From assembly GCF_000423725.1 (NCBI RefSeq), contig NZ_KE384084.1, positions 62,001 through 126,000 on the forward strand: DNA of 64,000 bases. The letters are read 5' to 3'. The notes beneath the pieces were generated by a model, which searched no databases, had not been told where the DNA came from, and saw nothing but the letters and a program-made list of their open reading frames with translations. Source of the DNA: Streptococcus devriesei DSM 19639 (GTDB taxonomy: Bacteria > Bacillota > Bacilli > Lactobacillales > Streptococcaceae). A program made the position numbers and the translations under genes. Positions 8,312-17,560 of the stretch are shown here, one piece after another; the stretch's first letter is position 1; every line of letters begins with the position of its first letter.

Positions 8312-8340
8312 AACCTTGCCTTGCTGGTAAGTTTTTTTTT
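8312..8340 (+). terminator. Attenuator terminator before pyrK
   Basis: AACCTTGCC (8312-8320) pairs with GGTAAGTT (8326-8333), with one bulged C, and a run of T follows. The bases GTGCAACCTTGC just before and at the stem match the corresponding part of the pyrF leader, identifying it as the regulated terminator. Confidence 0.75.
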
Positions 8341-8355
8341 GTTAGAAAGGTACTT

Positions 8356-9132
8356 ATGATTTTAAAAGAAGACATGACGGTGGTCAGTCAGAGGGAGATT
8401 GCGCCGCGTATTTTTGAAATGGTGCTGACAGGTGACTTAGTCAGCCAAATGCAGGTCGGTCAGTTTCTGCACCTGCGCGTGCCGGACAAAAGCAAACTGC
8501 TGCGGCGGCCGATTTCCATATCTGAAATTGACAAGCAAAAAAAAGAGGCCACCATTGTTTATCGGATTGAAGGTGAAGGAACGGCTGTCTTTTCGCAGCT
8601 CCAAGCCGGTGACACTCTTGACTGTCTGGGGCCTCAGGGCAATGGTTTTGATGTATCTGTTATGAGTTCCGGACAGACTGCTCTGCTTATCGGCGGCGGC
8701 ATCGGTGTTCCTCCTTTGGTAGAGCTGGCAAAAGAGCTTAAAAATAACGGCGTGCATGTTTTTGCGGTGCTGGGTTTTGCGACGAAAGATGCTGTCATTC
8801 TTGAGGAGAAGATGCGCTTATATGCGGATGTTGTCATAACGACTGATGATGGCTCTTACGGTCAAAAAGGCTATGTATCAACTGTAGTTGATGAGCTGAC
8901 GTTTAGACCTGATGCGGTTTATGCCTGCGGTGCTCCCGGCATGCTCAAATATGTAGATACTAAGTTTGAAAATCACCCTCATGCTTATCTGTCGACAGAA
9001 TCCCGCATGGCCTGCGGTATGGGAGCTTGCTATGCCTGTGTTGTCCACCTCAAAGGGCAAACAGAGGATCGCAATTTGCGTGTTTGTGAAGATGGACCGG
9101 TTTTTAAAACCGGTCAGATTATTTTAGATTAG
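8356..9132 (+). CDS. pyrK: Dihydroorotate dehydrogenase B, electron-transfer subunit PyrK
   Basis: A 258-residue FAD/[2Fe-2S] protein that passes electrons from the PyrD subunit to NAD+ in pyrimidine synthesis. RPIS (51-54) is the FAD-binding motif, GGGIGVPP (113-120) lies in the NAD-binding half, and Cys220, Cys225, Cys228 and Cys244 are the four iron-sulfur ligands. ATG 8356 is preferred over the longer open frame from 8275 because AGAAAGG lies five bases before it and the longer frame would begin inside the attenuator. It sits nine bases before pyrDB. Lactococcal and S. mutans nomenclature also uses pyrDII. Confidence 0.93.
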   Translation: MILKEDMTVVSQREIAPRIFEMVLTGDLVSQMQVGQFLHLRVPDKSKLLRRPISISEIDKQKKEATIVYRIEGEGTAVFSQLQAGDTLDCLGPQGNGFDVSVMSSGQTALLIGGGIGVPPLVELAKELKNNGVHVFAVLGFATKDAVILEEKMRLYADVVITTDDGSYGQKGYVSTVVDELTFRPDAVYACGAPGMLKYVDTKFENHPHAYLSTESRMACGMGACYACVVHLKGQTEDRNLRVCEDGPVFKTGQIILD

Positions 9133-10083
<951 letters not shown>

Positions 10084-10116
10084 GTTTTGGGATTTTTCAA
10101 AAACATAGATGGTTTT

Positions 10117-10145
10117 TTGACTTTGAAGCTGAAAAAAGCTATAAT
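10117..10145 (+). promoter_or_regulatory. Promoter of the pyrF-pyrE unit
   Basis: TTGACT (10117-10122), a 17-base spacer and TATAAT (10140-10145) stand just before the second PyrR leader. Confidence 0.8.
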
Positions 10146-10160
10146 AAGACAAAATAGAAT

Positions 10161-10285
10161 AACCTTTAATTGAGTCCAGAGAGGCGAGGAAGGTTGACAG
10201 CGAATGAAGGAGTTTTTCTCCGCATAAAAGGGGGCCAGCCCTCTGTTTTCGTGTAACCTTGCTCCTTTGGGCAGGGTTATTTTTC
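10161..10285 (+). promoter_or_regulatory. Complete PyrR attenuator before pyrF
   Basis: The PyrR-binding loop GAGTCCAGAGAGGCG (10172-10186) is closed by AACCTT (10161-10166) with AAGGTT (10190-10195). The terminator pairs AACCTTGC (10255-10262) with GCAGGGTT (10271-10278) and ends in T-rich sequence. GAGGAAGGTT (10186-10195) can pair instead with AACCTTGCTC (10255-10264), giving the antiterminator. All three alternative structures are therefore visible, and the leader is about 125 bases, the usual size. Confidence 0.88.
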
Positions 10286-10368
10286 TATTATAGGGGTTAA
10301 ATAGACTGATGCTTGAAAGCTCTCTATTTTAATCACTGTAATGATATGCTAGGTAAAAAGGAGAAAAC

Positions 10369-11064
10369 ATGCGCGAAGAACGCCCCATTATTGCTCTGGA
10401 TTTTCCGTCATTTGAGCAGGTCAAATCATTTTTGGCTCTCTTTCCGGCTGAGGAAAAGCTTTATGTTAAGATCGGTATGGAACTTTACTATGCGGCAGGT
10501 CCCGAGATTGTCCGCTATGTGAAGAGCCTTGGGCATTCCGTCTTTTTGGATTTGAAACTGCACGATATTCCTCATACGGTTCAGTCAGCCATGGCTGTGC
10601 TGGCAGATTTAGGCGTTGACATGACCAATGTCCATGCTGCTGGCGGCCTTGAAATGATGAAAGCTGCGCGTGAAGGCTTGGGGGCAGGTCCCAAGCTGCT
10701 GGCGGTAACGCAGCTGACCTCAACTTCTGAAGAACAAATGAGGCAGGAACAAAACATTCAGACCAGCCTTGCAGATTCCGTCGTGCACTATGCTCAAAGA
10801 GCTGCGGCAGCCGGTCTTGACGGTGTTGTCTGCTCGGCTCATGAAGCCGCAAAAATCAAGACAGCAACCTCAGCCAGCTTTGTCTGCCTGACGCCGGGCA
10901 TCCGCCCTAAAGGCTCTGCTGTCGGTGATCAAAAGCGTGTCATGACACCGAGCGATGCCAGAAAAATCGGCTCTGACTATATCGTTGTCGGCCGCCCGAT
11001 TACGCAGGCTGAAAATCCTGTTGCGGCCTATCAGGCGATTAAAGCAGAGTGGATAGGCTTATAA
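10369..11064 (+). CDS. pyrF: Orotidine 5'-phosphate decarboxylase
   Basis: A 231-residue TIM barrel catalysing OMP to UMP, the last step of de novo synthesis. The catalytic DLKLHD (61-66, Asp61, Lys63, Asp66) and the substrate-binding LTPGIRP block near residue 180 are present. AAAAAGGAG precedes ATG 10369. It begins the second PyrR-controlled unit and is followed by pyrE after 97 bases. Length is typical. Confidence 0.96.
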   Translation: MREERPIIALDFPSFEQVKSFLALFPAEEKLYVKIGMELYYAAGPEIVRYVKSLGHSVFLDLKLHDIPHTVQSAMAVLADLGVDMTNVHAAGGLEMMKAAREGLGAGPKLLAVTQLTSTSEEQMRQEQNIQTSLADSVVHYAQRAAAAGLDGVVCSAHEAAKIKTATSASFVCLTPGIRPKGSAVGDQKRVMTPSDARKIGSDYIVVGRPITQAENPVAAYQAIKAEWIGL

Positions 11065-11161
11065 AAGAAGCATTGAGTACTCATCATTTTTGAAAATCAG
11101 ATTAATCAATATGTTTAAAACAGCAGAGTGTGCTGCATTTGGAAAAGAAAAGAGGAATGTT

Positions 11162-11791
11162 ATGACATTAGCAAAGGACATTGCACGTGACTTATTGGAT
11201 ATCAAGGCAGTTTACCTGAAACCGGAGGATCCTTTTACCTGGGCCTCTGGCATCAAATCGCCGATTTATACGGATAACCGCATTACGCTGTCTTATCCTG
11301 AGACGCGTACCTTGATTGAGAATGGGTTTGTGGAGGCCATCAAAGACTCCTTTCCGGAAGCAGAGGTTATTGCCGGAACTGCGACGGCCGGGATTCCTCA
11401 CGGTGCCATTATTGCGGACAAGATGAACCTGCCTTTTGCTTATATCCGCAGCAAACCTAAAGACCATGGTGCCGGCAATCAGATTGAAGGCCGTGTCGTT
11501 AAAGGACAAAAAATGGTTATTGTTGAGGATCTCATTTCAACAGGCGGATCAGTGCTTGATGCGGTTGCCGCAGCCAAAAGAGAAGGAGCAGATGTGCTCG
11601 GTGTTGTCGCTATTTTTACTTATGAACTGCCAAAAGCTACTGAAAATTTTGACAAAGCCGGGGTCAAATTGGTAACCCTGTCCAATTATTCTGAGCTGAT
11701 CAAGGTGGCTAAAGTTCAAGGCTATATTGATGCAGATGGTCTGCAGCTCTTAAAGAAATTCAAAGAAAATCAAGAAACCTGGCAGGACTAA
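11162..11791 (+). CDS. pyrE: Orotate phosphoribosyltransferase
   Basis: A 209-residue type I phosphoribosyltransferase making OMP from orotate and PRPP. The PRPP loop [12 protein letters not shown] near residue 120 is intact. ATG 11162, behind AGAGGA, gives the family length; the open frame extends back to 11090 but that extension has no start signal or conservation in appearance. It probably shares the pyrF transcript under the same attenuator. Confidence 0.95.
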   Translation: MTLAKDIARDLLDIKAVYLKPEDPFTWASGIKSPIYTDNRITLSYPETRTLIENGFVEAIKDSFPEAEVIAGTATAGIPHGAIIADKMNLPFAYIRSKPKDHGAGNQIEGRVVKGQKMVIVEDLISTGGSVLDAVAAAKREGADVLGVVAIFTYELPKATENFDKAGVKLVTLSNYSELIKVAKVQGYIDADGLQLLKKFKENQETWQD

Positions 11792-11845
11792 ACCTTGGCA
11801 GGTTGCACAGCAATCGCAAGAAACGAACAAATACGGAGGTATCCT

Positions 11846-12346
11846 ATGAAAATTACAGTTCCGTTTGACAATCAGATTATCCCAGATGCTTATGGGAAAA
11901 AAGCCAGCGATACCAACAAGGGTTATGCTGTCAAATCTTTTCCTTTTGAGCTTTCAGAAGTTCCTAAAGACGCCAAAACACTGGCCTGGTCTTTTGTCGA
12001 TTACGATTCTATCCCCGTTTGCGGTTTTGCCTACATTCATTGGGCAGTCGCTAACGTTCCTGCTGATAAAACGTCTATTTCAGAAGACTTTGCCAGACGT
12101 GATCAGCATCACATCAAAGGCAAAAATTCACTGGTCAGCAAGTTTTTGCAGACGGATTATTCCGACATGGAAAATGGTTACTTGGGACCATATCCGCCAG
12201 ACAAGGATCATCAGTATACGCTGACAGTCTATGCTCTGGATGAAGAGCTGCCTTTGTCAGAAGGTTTCTATCTGAACGACCTTCGGCATGCGGCTAAAGG
12301 TCACATCATTGATCAGGCTGAAATTGATCTGATAGGAAAATGTTAA
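11846..12346 (+). CDS. YbhB/YbcL family (Raf kinase inhibitor-like / PEBP) protein
   Basis: A 166-residue phosphatidylethanolamine-binding-protein-like fold; DYDSIPVCGFAYIHWAVANVP and the GPYPPDKDHQYTLTVYALD block are typical of bacterial YbhB. The biochemical role is unknown. ATG 11846 lies six bases after GGAGGT (11835-11840); upstream residues of the open frame are unlikely to be translated. It sits between pyrE and ung on the same strand with short gaps, so it is probably co-transcribed with the pyrimidine genes. No signal peptide is seen, so it should be cytoplasmic. Confidence 0.85.
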   Translation: MKITVPFDNQIIPDAYGKKASDTNKGYAVKSFPFELSEVPKDAKTLAWSFVDYDSIPVCGFAYIHWAVANVPADKTSISEDFARRDQHHIKGKNSLVSKFLQTDYSDMENGYLGPYPPDKDHQYTLTVYALDEELPLSEGFYLNDLRHAAKGHIIDQAEIDLIGKC

Positions 12347-12382
12347 GGTGTATTTGGAGCTCTTAGAAGGGGAAGAAAGCTT

Positions 12383-13036
12383 ATGCAACACTCAGCTTGG
12401 CACGACTTGATAAAAAAAGAACTGCCGGAAGGTTACTTTGCTCAGATTAATCATTTTATGGATGATGTTTACAGCCAGGGTACGATCTATCCGCCGCGGG
12501 AGAAAGTCTTTAATGCTATTCAGACTACTCCTTTAGAAGAAGTGAAGGCGGTTATTATCGGTCAGGATCCTTATCACGGCCCCAATCAGGCTCAGGGACT
12601 GTCCTTTTCGGTGCCCGATCAGATTCCTGCACCGCCGTCTTTGCAAAATATTTTGCAGGAACTGGCTGCAGATATTGGGGAGAAAAAAAATCATGACCTG
12701 ACCTCTTGGGCGCAGCAGGGTGTGCTTTTGCTCAATGCCAGTCTGACAGTGCCTGAACATCAGGCCAATGCTCATGCCAACGGCATCTGGGAACCCTTTA
12801 CCGATGCGGTGATTAAGGTGGTCAATCAAAAGGATACACCGGTTGTCTTTATTCTTTGGGGCGGTTTTGCGCGCCGCAAAAAGGCACTGATTACCAATCC
12901 GATTCACCATATTATTGAGTCGCCTCACCCAAGTCCCTTATCTGCTCACAGAGGTTTCTTTGGCAGCAAGCCCTTTTCACGGACCAATGATTTCTTGCAG
13001 GCTCAAGGAATTGAGCCGATTGATTGGCTGCAATAA
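12383..13036 (+). CDS. ung: Uracil-DNA glycosylase
   Basis: A 217-residue family 1 UDG that removes uracil from DNA. The water-activating motif GQDPYHG (60-66, Asp62) and the [16 protein letters not shown]-intercalation loop near residue 180 are complete. RBS AGGGGAAG precedes the ATG. It lies 22 bases before pyrC, an ung-pyrC order that I recall from S. mutans and relatives. Confidence 0.96.
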   Translation: MQHSAWHDLIKKELPEGYFAQINHFMDDVYSQGTIYPPREKVFNAIQTTPLEEVKAVIIGQDPYHGPNQAQGLSFSVPDQIPAPPSLQNILQELAADIGEKKNHDLTSWAQQGVLLLNASLTVPEHQANAHANGIWEPFTDAVIKVVNQKDTPVVFILWGGFARRKKALITNPIHHIIESPHPSPLSAHRGFFGSKPFSRTNDFLQAQGIEPIDWLQ

Positions 13037-13058
13037 TTAGATGTAAGGGAGAAAATAA

Positions 13059-14327
13059 ATGATACTTATCAAAAACGGCCGTTTGGTTGACCCGAAATCT
13101 CAGACAGACAAGATCTGCGATCTGCTGCTTGATGGTCAAAAAGTGGTGAAAATAGCAGAGAAAATCGAAGCGCCTGAGGCTGAAATTATTGATGCAGCAG
13201 GGCTGGTAGTTGCTCCCGGTCTGGTTGATGTTCACGTGCATTTTCGTGAACCGGGGCAAACGCATAAAGAAGACATTCACACAGGTGCCCTGGCAGCAGC
13301 AGCGGGCGGTGTGACAACGGTTGTCATGATGGCCAATACCACACCGACCATCTCTGATGTGGCGACACTGACAGAAGTTTTGGACAGTGCAGCTAAGGAA
13401 AAGATTCACATTAAGTCTGTAGCGACCATTACCAAAAATTTTGACGGGCAGCAGCTGACAGATTTTGAGGCCTTGTTAAAAGCGGGGGCTGTCGGCTTTT
13501 CTGATGATGGTATTCCTCTGACGAGCTCTAAGGTTGTTAAGGAGGCTCTGGACTTAGCCAAAAAATACGGAACCTTTATCAGTCTGCATGAGGAGGATCC
13601 TGAATTAAACGGCATTTTAGGCTTTAACGAAACTATCGCTAAAGAGCACTTTAATTTCTGCGGTGCAACGGGCGTGGCTGAGTACAGCATGATTGCGCGT
13701 GATGTTATGATTGCCTATGACAGGCAGGCTCATATCCATATTCAGCACTTATCTAAGGCGGAGTCTGTCAAAGTGGTGGAATTTGCCCAAAAATTAGGGG
13801 CTCAGGTAACCGCAGAAGCAGCGCCGCAGCATTTTTCAAAAACAGAAAATTTACTGCTGGAAAAAGGAGCCAATGCCAAGATGAACCCGCCTCTGCGCTC
13901 AGAATCGGATCGTTTGGCGGTTATTGAAGGGCTTAAATCAGGTGTCATTTCAGTGATTGCCACCGACCATGCGCCCCATCATGCTGATGAAAAAAATGTA
14001 GCTGACATGACCAAGGCACCGTCCGGCATGACAGGTCTTGAAACATCGCTGTCGCTTGGTCTGACGTATTTAGTCCAAGCAGGCCATCTTAGTTTAATGG
14101 ATTTCTTGGCCAAAATGACCGTTAATCCGGCACAGCTGTATGATTTTGACGCCGGCTATCTGGCTGAAGGCGGCCCTGCCGATGTTGTCATTTTTGCAGA
14201 TAAGGAAGACCGTTTGATCGGAGAAAAGTTTGCGTCTAAAGCTGCCAACTCACCTTTCATCGGAGAAACGGTGAAAGGCCAAGTCAAATATACCATCTGC
14301 GGCGGCCAAATCGTCTATCAAGTCTAA
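13059..14327 (+). CDS. pyrC: Dihydroorotase
   Basis: A 422-residue class I amidohydrolase that cyclises carbamoyl aspartate to dihydroorotate. [10 protein letters not shown] (57-66) supplies the first zinc-binding histidines, and ATDHAPHH near residue 305 the later metal/catalytic segment. It closes the pyrimidine block in this window; carA, carB, pyrB and pyrR are not here. A strong terminator follows at 14335. Confidence 0.95.
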   Translation: MILIKNGRLVDPKSQTDKICDLLLDGQKVVKIAEKIEAPEAEIIDAAGLVVAPGLVDVHVHFREPGQTHKEDIHTGALAAAAGGVTTVVMMANTTPTISDVATLTEVLDSAAKEKIHIKSVATITKNFDGQQLTDFEALLKAGAVGFSDDGIPLTSSKVVKEALDLAKKYGTFISLHEEDPELNGILGFNETIAKEHFNFCGATGVAEYSMIARDVMIAYDRQAHIHIQHLSKAESVKVVEFAQKLGAQVTAEAAPQHFSKTENLLLEKGANAKMNPPLRSESDRLAVIEGLKSGVISVIATDHAPHHADEKNVADMTKAPSGMTGLETSLSLGLTYLVQAGHLSLMDFLAKMTVNPAQLYDFDAGYLAEGGPADVVIFADKEDRLIGEKFASKAANSPFIGETVKGQVKYTICGGQIVYQV

Positions 14328-14334
14328 TTCGTGA

Positions 14335-14370
14335 AACCCTTTTGCCATTTTCAGCAAAAGGGTTGTTTTT
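14335..14370 (+). terminator. Terminator after pyrC
   Basis: AACCCTTTTGC (14335-14345) and GCAAAAGGGTT (14354-14364) form a perfect 11-bp stem with an 8-base loop, then GTTTTT. Confidence 0.92.
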
Positions 14371-14484
14371 ATAGAGCTTAGCCCTTGTCCGCAGGTTTTA
14401 ACAACCGGCACAGCATGGGGCTGCTCTCTTTTAAACAGTTAAAAAAATTAGTATAATATGTTATAGGTTAACAGGAGAGATTGT

Positions 14485-16749
14485 ATGAAAAGAAAAGCTT
14501 TAATTCTACCAACCTTGTTCTTATCGACAGCTCTTTTATCCATGCATGCGTATGCCGATGAGGCGTCTCCGGCAGTCAATGCCAGCAGCGAACAGCTTCC
14601 AGCCGTCAGCGCCCAGACAGAACAAACGCAAGCTGTGAGCATTCCGTCAAACACGGTTACAACTGCTAGGATCCAGCCGTCAGCGCCGAACACAGTCAGC
14701 CAGCCGCAAGCATCAAGTGTTTCAGAAGAAGCTCAGCCGGCAGAAGCAGTGACTGCTTCTTCGGAACCAACAACCCTCGCAGCTCCAGCGGCTGCTGATC
14801 CTAAAAATGATGAGTCTGTCACTATTTTGCACACCAACGATATTCATGGCCGTTTTCTGGAAGACAGCCGTAATGGTGTTATCGGTATGCCCAAACTAGC
14901 AGGGCTTGCCAACGATTATCGGCAGCAGGGCACCACTTTACTGTTAGATTCGGGAGATGCCACCCAAGGCCTGCCGATTACCAATAACAGTCAGGGGTCA
15001 GATGCGGTTGCTCTCATGAATGCTGCCGGTTATGATGCCATGACGGTCGGCAATCATGAATTTGATTTTGGTCTGGATCAGCTGAAAACACTAAGCCAGA
15101 AGATGACCTTTCCCATTATCAGCTCTAATATTTATGTCAACGGTGCGCGGCTTTTCGAGGCTTCGACCGTTATTGACAAAAATAAAAAAATTGAAGGCGA
15201 TGAGTATGTGGTTATCGGGGTCACAACGCCTGAAACATCCACAAAGACCCACCCTAGAAATGTTGTCGGTGTGACTTTTACCGATCCTATTACCGAAGTT
15301 ACTAATGTTATCGCTCAAACGGAAGCCCAGGCCAGAGCAGCAGGCAAATCTTATCAGCATTACATCATTCTGGCTCATCTGGGAGTGGATACGACCACGA
15401 AAGCACAGTGGCGCGGAGACAGTCTGGCTCAAGCCCTGTCCCAAAACAGCCTTTTGGCCGGAAAAAATGTTATCGTTCTTGACGGGCATTCTCATACAGC
15501 AAAGACGGCTGTTTATGGCAATGTCATCTATAATCAGACGGGCAGTTATTTAAACAATGTCGGTCTCATCAAGTTAAGTTCCAAAGAAGTGCTGAGCAAT
15601 GCCTTGCTGAGTGCCGAGGATACAAGCGCAGTGCACCCTGATCCAACTGTTCAGGCTATGGTAGACAAGATTGATGCTGCTTACAAGGCCGACAGTGCTA
15701 CAGTTGTGATTCCTAACAGCCCTGTTGAACTCAATGGTGAGCGTACAAATGTACGTGTCCGGGAGACCAATCTTGGCAATGCTGTTGCAGATGCCCTGCT
15801 GGACTATGGTCAAACAGGCTTTTCACACAAATCGCATTTGGCAGTGACCAACGGCGGCGGTCTGCGTGAGACGATTGCTAAGGACAAGCCGGTGACAAAA
15901 GGTGATATTATTGCTGTATTGCCTTTCGGCAACACCGTTTCGCAGATAGCTGTGCAAGGACAAGCGATCAAAGAGATGTTTCTCAAGTCACTTGGATCCA
16001 TTTTGCAAGTGGATGAAAATGGCAATAAGGTCCTTGATGAAAACGGCCAGCCTTTGATGGAGCCAAGCGGTGGCTTTTTACAGGTTGCAGGAGCTAAAGT
16101 ATATTATGACACCTCTTTAGAGCCGCAAAAGAGGCTGCTTCACATTGACATCTTAGATCCGGAATCAAAGACTTATAAACCTTTGGATCTGGCTGCCACC
16201 TATTATCTGGTGACCAATGATTTCTTAGCAGCAGGCGGCGATGGTTATACCATGTTAGGCGGCAGCCGTGAAGAAGGACCGTCTATGGATACTGTATTTG
16301 CAGATTATCTGGCCAAGGCTGATTTGACACAATACGCTGTCATCAATCCTAATTCTCGTGTTATTTCACTGTCTTCGGTGAAAGACAGCGATGGTGATGG
16401 CTTCACCGATTTGGCTGAAGCACTTGCGGGAACATCTTTTAAAGATCCAAAGAATTACCCGGATCAAGGGGCTGTACAGCCTCAGCCTGATTTACCGGAA
16501 CAGGAAAGGCATGTTGATCCTGCTGCTGTTTTAGCAGTGAATGAGCCGGTAAAACTTTCTGTCCGCTACAGCAAGAGCCAAAAAGCAGTTATCAATCTCC
16601 CTGCCTATTCTTATCAAAATGGGTCTTATCAGCTTAGCAGGCAACTGCCGCAGACAGGCAGTCAGGCTTCCGCCTTAGCCGTTTTAGCAGGTATTTCTTC
16701 AATGGGATACGGCTTGTACGGTATTCGCCGCAAAGTCCGCAGCAAATAA
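14485..16749 (+). CDS. LPXTG-anchored surface 5'-nucleotidase
   Basis: A 754-residue cell-wall protein. Residues 1-24 form a signal peptide ending in AYA. A low-complexity Ala/Ser/Thr/Pro stretch (25-105) is followed by the metallophosphatase domain starting ILHTNDIHG (114-122) with GNHEFDFG, then the 5'-nucleotidase C-terminal domain. A calcium-binding-type DSDGDGFTDLAE segment precedes LPQTG (721-725), a hydrophobic stretch and a basic tail. Streptococcal relatives such as S. suis SntA and S. pyogenes S5nA make adenosine from extracellular AMP and help evade host immunity. TATAAT at 14452-14457 is a likely -10 element. It is monocistronic. Confidence 0.9.
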   Translation: MKRKALILPTLFLSTALLSMHAYADEASPAVNASSEQLPAVSAQTEQTQAVSIPSNTVTTARIQPSAPNTVSQPQASSVSEEAQPAEAVTASSEPTTLAAPAAADPKNDESVTILHTNDIHGRFLEDSRNGVIGMPKLAGLANDYRQQGTTLLLDSGDATQGLPITNNSQGSDAVALMNAAGYDAMTVGNHEFDFGLDQLKTLSQKMTFPIISSNIYVNGARLFEASTVIDKNKKIEGDEYVVIGVTTPETSTKTHPRNVVGVTFTDPITEVTNVIAQTEAQARAAGKSYQHYIILAHLGVDTTTKAQWRGDSLAQALSQNSLLAGKNVIVLDGHSHTAKTAVYGNVIYNQTGSYLNNVGLIKLSSKEVLSNALLSAEDTSAVHPDPTVQAMVDKIDAAYKADSATVVIPNSPVELNGERTNVRVRETNLGNAVADALLDYGQTGFSHKSHLAVTNGGGLRETIAKDKPVTKGDIIAVLPFGNTVSQIAVQGQAIKEMFLKSLGSILQVDENGNKVLDENGQPLMEPSGGFLQVAGAKVYYDTSLEPQKRLLHIDILDPESKTYKPLDLAATYYLVTNDFLAAGGDGYTMLGGSREEGPSMDTVFADYLAKADLTQYAVINPNSRVISLSSVKDSDGDGFTDLAEALAGTSFKDPKNYPDQGAVQPQPDLPEQERHVDPAAVLAVNEPVKLSVRYSKSQKAVINLPAYSYQNGSYQLSRQLPQTGSQASALAVLAGISSMGYGLYGIRRKVRSK

Positions 16750-16794
16750 GCCGGGTCTTAATGTGAATTTGCCCAGCTTGCTCCTTTAAACATT

Positions 16795-16823
16795 AAAAGA
16801 AGGCTAGTCCGCCTTCTTTTTTT
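16795..16823. terminator. Bidirectional terminator between nucleotidase and plsY
   Basis: AAAAGAAGGC (16795-16804) pairs with GCCTTCTTTT (16811-16820) and is followed by T on the plus strand and preceded by A, so it can serve both convergent genes. It overlaps the last codons of plsY. Confidence 0.85.
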
Positions 16824-17448
16824 GATGTGTCAGGTTTAACCCCCAAGGAACGAGGTTTTCATTTTTTTCCTTGATGCGCAGCATATTATCCTTGTGACGA
16901 ATAATGATGATTCCCGCAATCAGAATAATAATTCCTGTAAAGAACCAATCATAAAATGGTATGAGGAAATGAAAGGCCGGGAAAATCAATGCACTGATGA
17001 TAGCCGCACTTGCTGCTGCAACACTGGCCAAAGATATCATGCTGGATAGATACAAAACGATCACGAAAATAATCAAGAGGTAAACAAGAAAGAGCGGCGC
17101 CAAGCCCAGCAGGATTCCTGCACTGGTTGCGACAGCTTTGCCGCCTTTAAATCCGGCAAAAATGGGAAAGGTATGTCCCAAAATGGCAAAAAAGCCAAAG
17201 AGGAGCGGCGTCATACCGCTGACCCCAAAAATCATGGGCAATACAGTAGCCAGCGTTCCTTTTAGCATATCAATCATAAAGGTCACTGAACCCGCCTTAG
17301 GGCCAAGAACACGAAATGTATTGGTTGTTCCCATGTTTCCGCTGCCGTAGTCTCTTAGATTTTTTCCGTAAAAGTACTTGCCGATCCACAGCCCAGTAGG
17401 AATAGAACCCAGTAAGTAGGCAATAATTAAAAAAATAATGACTTTCAT
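16804..17448 (-). CDS. plsY: Glycerol-3-phosphate acyltransferase PlsY
   Basis: A 214-residue membrane protein with about five to six segments. It acylates glycerol 3-phosphate from acyl phosphate at the start of phospholipid synthesis. The three PlsY motifs are visible: GSIPTG early, GSGNMGTTN, and [11 protein letters not shown]. It is divergent from parE with 112 bases between start codons, an arrangement I recall as common in streptococci. No strong RBS is obvious before the ATG. Confidence 0.93.
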   Translation of the reverse strand: MKVIIFLIIAYLLGSIPTGLWIGKYFYGKNLRDYGSGNMGTTNTFRVLGPKAGSVTFMIDMLKGTLATVLPMIFGVSGMTPLLFGFFAILGHTFPIFAGFKGGKAVATSAGILLGLAPLFLVYLLIIFVIVLYLSSMISLASVAAASAAIISALIFPAFHFLIPFYDWFFTGIIILIAGIIIIRHKDNMLRIKEKNENLVPWGLNLTHQKKKAD

Positions 17449-17502
17449 AACCCCATTATATCAAATCATTTAGGGAAAATCTCTTGATTTTCAAAAATAA
17501 CT

Positions 17503-17531
17503 TTGCAAAATTTCTAAAAAACTTGTAAGAT
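17503..17531 (+). promoter_or_regulatory. parE promoter
   Basis: TTGCAA (17503-17508), a 17-base spacer and TAAGAT (17526-17531) precede parE by about 30 bases. Confidence 0.6.
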
Positions 17532-17560
17532 AAAAAAGATGAAATAATCGGAGGTCAGTT

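Noticed and set aside
7763..8313. Two minus-strand open frames of 79 and 100 codons
   Set aside because: They cross the small RNA unit, the pyrK promoter, the PyrR hairpin and repeat copy 1; no start signals or protein-like composition.
12912..13409. 165-codon minus-strand open frame
   Set aside because: Antisense to the end of ung and the start of pyrC, both clear genes; cysteine/histidine-rich shadow translation.
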